Positions 56,683-64,000 of a stretch of DNA of 64,000 bases are shown in pieces (position 1 is the first letter of the stretch; each line of letters begins with the position of its first letter). Both the position numbers and the translations under genes were made by a program. Source of the stretch: Actinernus sp. WN-2022. Taxonomy: Eukaryota > Cnidaria > Anthozoa > Actiniaria > Actinernidae. The notes under the pieces are model-generated. The model worked only from the letters and a program-made list of their open reading frames with translations. It was not told the DNA's origin and did no database searches. The stretch is taken from contig JAOWCC010001634.1 in assembly GCA_030867875.1 (NCBI GenBank), positions 104,511,321-104,575,320 of the forward strand, in the 5' to 3' direction.

Positions 56683-57490
56683 GTACCAGAGGTTCTACTG
56701 CCTCCCTTCGCGAAAGTTATGCGCCGAGGAGCGAAGCGACGAGCACCTCTGCTGGCACGGCTTGCCAATCTCACTTCCATGTTCGAACTTGGTACATTAA
56801 TTTGTACCAGGCTTATTATTGGTTAGTTATAATTAGGAATGATATCCGTCGATATGATTGGATAGATAACCTAGCAAATGAAAAACCGGTTTTGGGTGTA
56901 CATTCAATCAAGATGACGACAGAAGACTCGATGCAAAAGTATTTCTCTGAAGCAGTTTCTGTAGCATTCAAGTCCCTAGATCGAAAGTCTCAAACCTCAA
57001 CAAGAAAAGTCGATTTTGAAATTCATGCAGAAGATGTTTTTTCCGTGCTGCTTACTGGTTGGGGAAAGTCTTTGGTGCTTGAAATGATTCCCGCGTTGTG
57101 TTCGATTCGTTCTTGAACTTGAAAGGTCTGCCTTGTCCTCAGAAAGCCACTGTTATAGTTGCGTGCCCTTTAAATTCACTTGTGGAATCACACATTAGAC
57201 AGCTGGAGAGTCGAGGAATCAAGGCATGTTCGCTATAAAGCAGGTTTCAGTGGAGTCTTGCATTATCTGAATTTCGAACACACAAGTAGTCGGCACGTGT
57301 AGCGCAAATCAGTGGTGCGGAAAAGTGTAAACATGTATTTGACAGCTAACAGACGTCATGACTGCAAAACCGGTTATTCGAGAAATGTGATACTAGTTCG
57401 AGCATGGAAGTGAGATTGGCAAGCCGTGTCACCAGAGGTTCTCGTCGCTTCGCTCCTAGATCTTCCAGATCTTCCAGAGATTCGCCAACA
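56683..57490 (+). pseudogene. RecQ-like helicase fragment between inverted repeats
   Basis: The plus frame from about 56910 reads MTTEDSMQKYFSEAVSVAFK then FSVLLTGWGKSLVLEMIPAL (Walker A-like motif I). After a frameshift near 57110 it reads ATVIVACPLNSLVESHIRQL (motif Ia) to about 57225, where similarity ends. These are the first motifs of a RecQ-type helicase; the DEAH box and all later motifs are absent. The fragment sits between inverted arms at 56728-56790 and 57393-57457 (GAAGCGACGAG, CACGGCTTGCCAATCTCACT, TCCATG). Confidence 0.75.
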
Positions 57491-57680
57491 AAATCATAAT
57501 TGCAAGGATAACACTCGACATCACTAGACTGAATGAAATTTTAAAAGTACACCGACTACAAGTAAGATTTACTTGGGTATATCGAAAAATGCACAAACAG
57601 CATTCAGCAGTCTAAGCAAAACAGAATTAATCGAATTGTCATTTATTCCAATACTGACTGTCTGTGTTCTACACAGATTT

Positions 57681-58125
57681 ATGATTTACGGCTTGATTCC
57701 TTGCCTTGCCTTGAATTATCTAACAGCTTAAATAATATTCCATGCCTTAATAACATTGATGCTGATCTTTGCTTTCCCTCCTTTTATACTAACTTTAAAT
57801 ATTACTCTGTCATTTCACAACCTAGTCTTTCCAATGCTGGTGGTGTTGTCTTTTACGTCAAGCAGAACCTTTCTTATATAACAAGAGAGGCATTTTCAAC
57901 CTCTACAATAGACTATGAAGGTCTGTGGATTGAATTAGACAATTGCCTTCAACGGAATATTATCTGTGGAGTGATTTATCGGCATCCTAATGGTAATCTA
58001 GAGTCTTTCTTGGACTATCTATATGGTATACCAGGAGAACAAGCTTTGTATTCTGATGGGTGATTTTAACATCAATCTTTTGAATTTTGATTCTCACCCT
58101 GCCACAGAACAATTTAGTTGACAGT
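57681..58125 (+). pseudogene. LINE endonuclease domain fragment
   Basis: The plus frame 57701-58063 includes NAGGVVFYVKQNLSYITRE, LWIELDNCLQRNIICGVIYR and HPNGNLESFLDYL. A frameshift then leads to LMGDFNINLL (about 58050-58080), the usual block of the AP-type endonuclease of CR1/L2-like LINEs. RT is absent. It is not contiguous with the LINE at 1.7-2.9 kb; an independent fragment. Confidence 0.8.
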
Positions 58126-58400
58126 GATTGACATGTTCTTCATGTATAGGGTTCTTTGTATTGTTGGGTATTGTTTTGCTGTAGTTCATTGGATCATATT
58201 TGTTTTATGTCATTTGTGTTCTCGTACACGAAGTAAGAGCCCTTATTTGAGGGTCGTACAGTTCACAGTTCACGGGTCGTACAGTTCACGGCAAGGCAAA
58301 AGAAAGGCTATATATTGTAAATTGCATACCTTTATCATTCTCGATAGACGACTCTAACCATTCGTCCACTACGTGTAGTGACGGCCAGAAGAAACGTCAA
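58126..58400. other. No gene recognised
   Basis: Short spacer with a small direct duplication (GTCGTACAGTTCAC at 58254 and 58275). Confidence 0.4.
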
Positions 58401-60388
58401 ATTATCCAATGTATCTTTCTCGTCACTGTCCGCCGTAGAATGGTCAGAATTTGAATCAGTACCGTACTCTTCCTCGTCTTCTACCTCGGCTTGCTCTTCT
58501 GCTTGACCAACTTCAATGGCTTCGTAGCAGAAGTAACAGGCTGATTTTCGACTGTGTTAGGGTTGAATGAGATAGTCTGACGTTCTGTACATGTTCAATG
58601 GAAATGTTCCGGCTTTCAACATGGTGGTCTCTTGCCTCACACTTCTCTGTCGTACAGCTTTTCCATTTGTTGTCGCCCACTCAATCATGAGGTCTTTTTC
58701 CCGCCTATTTATAATTGCCTTAAGATTATCCAGCCTCGGAATGGCATTTAGTAGAGTGCTCTGGCGCAGCACGGGATAATATGATTTATCGTGTGTGTAG
58801 TATTAGGTACTCCAGGGTACTACACGCTTAACGCTTTATTCAGTATACGGTATTCGCCAGATTTCGTGCGTACTGCAAAGCTGTGGGGAACTGGTCCTTG
58901 AAATGACCCATTGCGTGTAGGTTGTCAACCTGAACTGTCAGACAGGAACCGCAGAGCAATGGTGTATCTTGAGTTAAGTTCTTTAACTAACGCCTCCAGA
59001 TCTTTCAGCCCATTTAAGATCATATTGACCGAAGGCTTTGTCTGATTAGAAATAGTTCCTTGTGGACCGCTTGGTTTACCTGTACTGCCGTTGTTGCTAT
59101 GTGACAATGCTTTTTCTGTTGTCGTTCTCAAGTAACTGTCAAGTTCTTCCAGAAGCTCGATTGCTTGGGGTAGGGAAAGTTTTGGGACTGTCTGATGTTT
59201 CATATGAACAGAAAAGGCTTTATACAGGAGTCCGAAATGACCTAGATATTTTACAATGCCTTTTATTGAGGTATTAGCTCGACATAGCCAGTTTGAGCAT
59301 CGGTAATGAATATATGTTGTTATCGAGCGCAACACATATGCCCATAGGCTGCACAAATGATGCTTGGTCTCCCTTTCTATTTGAATGTCCTTCCTTTCCT
59401 GTGCCAGCAATAACTACGGTGTCCTCACCACAGATCTTCATCTTTATTTGCAGGCTTCCGATGTCTACATAAATTATACAACCGAGGAACGAGGCCACGT
59501 GTGCGCTTTCACTACATTCGACAGTTCCATTTCGTAGGATAGTACTCGAGTGCTGACATTGCAATAGCTATGATTCCGCATGGGTGCCCTTGTGAGACAG
59601 ATAAAGGATGTTACTGTTATGGCACATGGACACTACTTCTGTGCAAGAGGTATTTTGCTAGAACAGTAACATTGCCTTTTAACAGCCACTTCATCTATCT
59701 CTAATGTGATGGAAAGATTACCTTGTCCACATCGCTGGCACAAAGGATGATACTATCGCTTGCCTTAGCAACGCTGGAAGGCTCGAGCTTTCGAGAAAGT
59801 TGGACTTTAGTCAGGTCACTATTGCTTTCTGCATAATAATTATGTTCTTTCTACATTCTTTAGATGCCTAGACAGTCGTTCTCGGAGCTCCGGAAATGTT
59901 CCGTGCGTGTCAAGATCTCTCCTCTGCAACTCAGAAATGAGCTCTACTTTTTAAAGGTTTTTTAGCTGTATTGCTGGCTTCTTTGTCAAGGGGAATAGTT
60001 GCATTCCTGATGGACAGCTTACATAAGCTATTCCATCGCAGTAAGCGAGTGATTTAGCTCCGTCATGGCATTCTCCAACAACCTTGACGTCTGCCGGGAC
60101 ATGAAGTCTAACTTCTAGAAGCCTAGTGAGGTTCTTCGATGGAGTATAGTCCAGAACAAGAAGTTTTCCGTACTCGCCGGATCAACTTGCGACGGGATGT
60201 GGATACAGCCCTACCTTTTTGGTGTCACTAATCTTGTAGCTGTCCGGGAGAACTGAATGCACCACACGATCGGCGGTGCGGAGACGAGCTAACACAGACT
60301 CTTTACTCAAATGTAGTATACAGTTTATATCCATCCGATCTTTATTTAGGACACTGTCTCTTGGTAACAACGTCTTTAGCTCTTGCAT
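58400..60388 (-). pseudogene. Decayed NHL-repeat/SAP-motif gene (coral-type)
   Basis: Reads right to left over several frames. 60388-60182 (MQELKTLLPRDSVLNKDRMD, VVHSVLPDSYKISDTKK) ends PHPVAS with a stop. It continues GEYGKLLVLDYTPSKNLTRL and AYCDGIAYVSCPSG (beta-propeller-like), then ELISELQRRDLDTHGTFPEL (SAP-like, about 59940-59890). The frame 59564-59274 has VVIAGTGKEGHSNRKGDQAS and PMGICVALDNNIY (NHL repeat). 59250-58925 gives FGLLYKAFSVHMKHQTVPKL and PSGPQGTISNQTKPSVNMIL. 58772-58557 and beyond gives EWATTNGKAVRQRSVRQETT. This is the domain order of a multicopy protein I know from corals, function unknown. Many stops and frameshifts. Confidence 0.75.
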
Positions 60389-60452
60389 GTTTATTGCAAA
60401 GGCCTTACTGCGCCGTCTTTTCCCTTTTCAAGCCGACAAAATTTAAGCTCAA

Positions 60453-60782
60453 TCAGGAGCCCATTACCAGGAGCACCATCTCCCATACTAGGTATGTGAG
60501 TCAACGTATGACCGGATTGAGCTATATTTAGCACAGATCTCACGGGAGTTCACGTGCCCACACTTTGGGAATCCAATCAAACCAAACAATGCAGCGTTAG
60601 TAAAATCACCTCAAAGAACAATAGATCATTCTTAATCTCGATAATTACGGCAAGCATATGCACGATCGCAGCAGTGTCAGAAGGCAGTTACCCGGGAAAC
60701 ATGTTCTAAAAATAGCTCAAACCGGTCATACGTTGACTCACGGGTATAGTGTATATGGACGCTTCTGGTAATGGGCTCCTGA
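60453..60782. mobile_element. 330-bp MITE with about 75-bp TIRs
   Basis: TCAGGAGCCCATTACCAG at 60453 is mirrored at 60765-60782. After an unlike patch the arms again match as GTGAGTCAACGTATGACCGG and TTGAGCTAT. The centre has no coding sequence. The target duplication is unclear. Confidence 0.85.
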
Positions 60783-63358
60783 CTTAATGCATGAACCAAG
60801 GCCACGTTTTTCGGCCTCTGCCTTTAAACCCGCAAATTCTGCGAACTTTCTTCTGAAAACTGTCAACGACGAATGCTCACTTGTCACAGGAAATCGAATT
60901 CTTTAATTTCCTAGGAAATTGAGTGGACCCAAGGACTTTGGGTCGACGTAAAATATAACAGACTCAATCGTACAAATCTTCTCCGTTTGCTCTGCCAATA
61001 TTTAGACTTACTGAAATCCTGTCACATAGGAGTAAACATATGACGCATGATACGCATGCGAAGCACGTGAATTGCACAATCGATTACTTTACGACGTCTA
61101 CGAAGATTAACCGAGGATCACCTAGGAAAGCTCTCACTTATTTTGTAGTTGCCGATGCCTTACGAGCGTTACGAGAATTGTACGAAGGTCGCGTAAGGCG
61201 CGCATCAATCTTTCGCACCCTCTAATTTCGGTAAACCTGTTTCGCGAGAGTTTTCTTTATTCTAGCGTCCCCTCGCAGGAACCAGGATCGTACTTTAGGC
61301 GAGTAGGCGAGACTTGAGTTGGACTTTACCGTGCTTTATTTGTTCGTCCTGTGCGGACCTCCCGCACCAACCAACTAGTGCGGATCCTCCCGCACCAGCA
61401 AACTCTCTCTAGTTTCGTTCCGTCTCTCTCTATATCGTTCTCTCTAAATTTACAATGCTACTCCTTAAGTAGTAAAAGACATACACGCTAGTGAAAGCTT
61501 GCAAGTTATGCTGGGAAAACAAGTTATAAACCCGTTTTACCAGCTATTCACTTTCATGACGTAACGTAAAATCGTACGCCCAAACGAACCTTAAAACCAT
61601 TTTTAGAATATTTTAGAATTACAAAACTAACCAAATTTAACGATGTTCGTTTTAAGACAGTAAGCCTTAACTGTCCAAGAAGAAATATCTAGGTTAAAAT
61701 CGAAAACAAGCGAATTCAAGAAGGTGAAAGTTCTCTCTGGTCAATGACTAAATAAACAAAATGACCTACGTTCAAGGAGGTGCTTATCCGCTGTATCGCG
61801 TGAACTTGCATAACTTTACACGCAGAAATTCTGCTAAATCTGTACGTGTTATCAGAAGATAACAACAGGATGCAAAACAATATTAAGATTAAGATTAATT
61901 GACAAGCCAGTAATTACTAAGCTAGTATTACCTTGGGCAAGAGACTATAACTGCTGCCAGGTAAAATATCGTCAAAGACACATTAAGAATATAACGAACT
62001 CAGTTGAAATTCACAAGATAAGAGTGCATTGATTTAAAGAGGATTTTCCTCGGTAAAAGTAGTAAAACTAACTTTAACTTAGGTTAAAGACTAAGTATAG
62101 GTTTCTGTGAGAACGCCTTATACAAATAATATATGTGTAAGCATAAAGAGAACATCCGTAGGATTTACGATTCTGACCACAATATAATCAGATATGTCGC
62201 TATTTTTAATCTCTTAGTCCCATTAATTTTACCTTCCAAAAAGGCCGTCAAGGACACTCTGGCGCCATAATGACAGCTTTCTTTGCAACAAGACCTGCGG
62301 TGTCACTTAGTTTCACTAATCTCGAGCGCCGATAATTAAGTATCCAATTAGGAAACATATGCTTTTTAATTTTCCTTTTATCCGTAGTTATATTTTGCCA
62401 TTAATATTTAATTTGAGGAACTGATATGTTTTCGGAACATTACTAGCGAATTTCTAGCTGGATTTCTAAATCCAACCGAGAAAATTGACTTTAACTCTAC
62501 CTCTCTTATTAATTATATTTTGAATATATGTAATCTAGCTGTAAGCTGCTAGCTTGCTACGTTTGACCAAACGTTAAAGCAATGGGTACAGTCGTTATTC
62601 AGTATCCGTCAAACCAACCTCAAATGTCAATAATGACATTTGTGTCAGAAGAGGAAACTCCACAGTAATTACCCTTGGGGCCAAGATATTGATTACATGT
62701 ATATATTAAGAAAACCACTATCCCTTGGCTTTAATAACGCCAATTTTACACTAAAAGAGAAACCACTAAAAGTGTTTTTTATTTCCTTTTTTATCGTGTA
62801 ACAGATACTCCCATTTTTCAAAAAACAAATGTCCCCATTTGCGAATGAAATCACTAGAAACTGGTGGTGACTTATGAAGTTACAACCGTCTCTAGAACTA
62901 AATAAGATAGTGTTACCAGTATAGTTTAATTATACGGTCGTTGTTATGATGCAAATAAAACATCTCGACGTTAAATATTGATGTAGGCGTCGTTCGTTTC
63001 GCCTCCTATTCGGACGAGCTTTCGGCATCCTGAAGCGCAGTAAAAGGGGGTATATATAAGTAAACTTTTTCACGACTGACTATACCAATCAAGTGACAAT
63101 ACAACGACAGTAAAACTGCTAACGAGTCATTATGACTCGTAATAGTCAATAACGCAATATTTATTTATTTAGTAAGTTACTTCCAAAACAGCAACCCACT
63201 CATATGCCAATCCGAATACGATTTCAAACATTCACAGGCAGTCACAATTATCCTGATCAGGGGGTCTAATCCGATTACAATTATCACATACACTTCCAGT
63301 GGAAAGCGCGTCACTTACTGGATCTTCACAACTTCGTTCAATAGGAAACTCCTCTAGT
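60783..63358. other. No gene recognised
   Basis: About 2.5 kb without a recognised gene. The word CTCCCGCACCA recurs (61354-61365, 61386-61397), with TGCGGA before each. A TATA-like GTATATATAAGTA lies at about 63050. CGAACAAATAAAGCACGG on the minus strand near 61335 has a poly(A)-type signal. Together with the frame at 63359-63982 these could be parts of an LTR element, but I found no second LTR. Confidence 0.35.
63047..63062 (+). promoter_or_regulatory. TATA-like box
   Basis: GGGTATATATAAGTAA follows a GC-richer stretch (GCTTTCGGCATCCTGAAGCG). It is a good match to a TATA box on the plus strand, and nearly so on the minus strand since TATATATA is symmetrical. No transcript can be assigned to it. 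Confidence 0.3.
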
Positions 63359-63982
63359 TCATGTTATGGGAGTCGGAAACAAAAACATTTGAATAATAGA
63401 CATAGGCAGTAGTTCACTTCTAAGTGCTTCATTCTTGATTGTCATTACATTCTCCAAAACGTCAAATGCCTTTATCGCTGATCCAAATTTAAACATGATA
63501 ATTCGTCTGAGGGTTCGGAAACTTAACCTGTCCTTGCAAAAACCATAAATTGCTTGGCTAGTCACTTTAGTACCAATTATGATACTGCATAATAGCAATG
63601 AGAACATTAATAACATCGAGGGTGGGTGTTTAGATGGGCCTGGTCGTTCTTTCCACTTAGCCGAGTCCGCATTTACCTGTGAACAGTTGTTCACTGAGGC
63701 ACACGGAATACTAGAAACTTCCTGAACAATATTTCCACTTAAATTGCGGTCACTCAAAACCATTTGAAATGTTACAATTTCTTGTTCTTTACGAATGTCG
63801 CGAACCTCAGCACTAATCTTTAACTGATCGCCATAACCTAACGAACAATGGTATGAAATATCCCCTTCGAAGGTATTGACTTTACCTTCCTCGATTTGGC
63901 TGTTAGTTTTTGGAGTAGACTTCTCTGACTCATTCATGATCAGAGGAATAAATTCTCTGGATGGTTCACTTAGCACCACCAT
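63359..63982 (-). CDS. Unidentified open frame, 207 codons, at window edge
   Basis: Not recognised. The N-terminal half is polar (PREFIPLIMN-like start after GTG/ATG, then SEKSTPKTNSQIEEGKVNTF). A likely membrane segment follows at about residues 122-140 (MLLMFSLLLCSIIIG). The C-terminal half is Leu/Ile/Lys rich. The frame is near the window end, so the true start or upstream exons may be outside. It could be a retroelement 3' frame or a chance frame in AT-rich sequence. Confidence 0.3.
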   Translation of the reverse strand: MVVLSEPSREFIPLIMNESEKSTPKTNSQIEEGKVNTFEGDISYHCSLGYGDQLKISAEVRDIRKEQEIVTFQMVLSDRNLSGNIVQEVSSIPCASVNNCSQVNADSAKWKERPGPSKHPPSMLLMFSLLLCSIIIGTKVTSQAIYGFCKDRLSFRTLRRIIMFKFGSAIKAFDVLENVMTIKNEALRSELLPMSIIQMFLFPTPIT

Positions 63983-64000
63983 ATCACTACACTCCGATAC

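Noticed and set aside
57681..58125. 5' end of the LINE at 1.7-2.9 kb
   Set aside because: It lies 55 kb away on the opposite strand and is a separate fragment.

Overview
The window is eukaryotic. It is AT-rich, its genes have introns with GT..AG junctions, and it is packed with transposable elements, many inserted inside one another. An anthozoan cnidarian (coral or sea anemone) fits best. The reasons are a tRNA-derived SINE of the kind common in corals, a decayed NHL-repeat/SAP gene and an RPA-like OB-fold gene of types I associate with coral genomes, and very frequent TACATGTA words. This assignment rests on recognition, not on a search.

Left third (1-27 kb): a 5'-truncated LINE (1.68-2.9 kb); a 13-copy 12-bp minisatellite made of AGGTCA half-sites (4.69-4.85 kb); a 5.5-kb terminal-inverted-repeat element with long arms of TACTTGA-type repeats (6.04-11.51 kb); a TTAA-type MITE inserted in another MITE (11.5-12.1 kb); a broken RPA-like gene (12.7-14.0 kb); a decayed Ty3/gypsy element (14.85-19.0 kb); then tandem duplications, AT microsatellites and a 1.5-kb TIR element. 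I see no intact host gene in this part.

Centre (27.1-56.5 kb): this is one nest. A dead Helentron (Rep, Pif1-like helicase and endonuclease, about 5.4 kb of its own sequence, minus strand) has been split twice. A 5.5-kb gypsy element with 167-177 bp LTRs sits in helicase motif Ia. An 18,511-bp CACTA/EnSpm-type DNA transposon sits between the Rep and helicase parts. At both sites the Helentron reading frame rejoins exactly when the insert and its target duplication are removed.

The 18.5-kb transposon is the most interesting object. It has matching terminal inverted repeats starting CCCTCATC, a 2-bp target duplication (AC), and subterminal arrays of the self-complementary word AAGTATACTT. It carries two divergent genes that start 398 bp apart. 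One is a four-exon TNP2-like transposase, with one in-frame stop and one 1-nt frameshift. The other is a six-exon BEN-domain gene that is open throughout (440 codons). I suggest the BEN protein may bind the subterminal repeats, as TNPA does in plant En/Spm. That is a hypothesis.

Right end (56.5-64 kb): a RecQ-like helicase fragment between inverted repeats, a LINE endonuclease fragment, a decayed NHL/SAP gene, a 330-bp MITE, about 2.5 kb with nothing recognised, and an unidentified open frame at the window edge.
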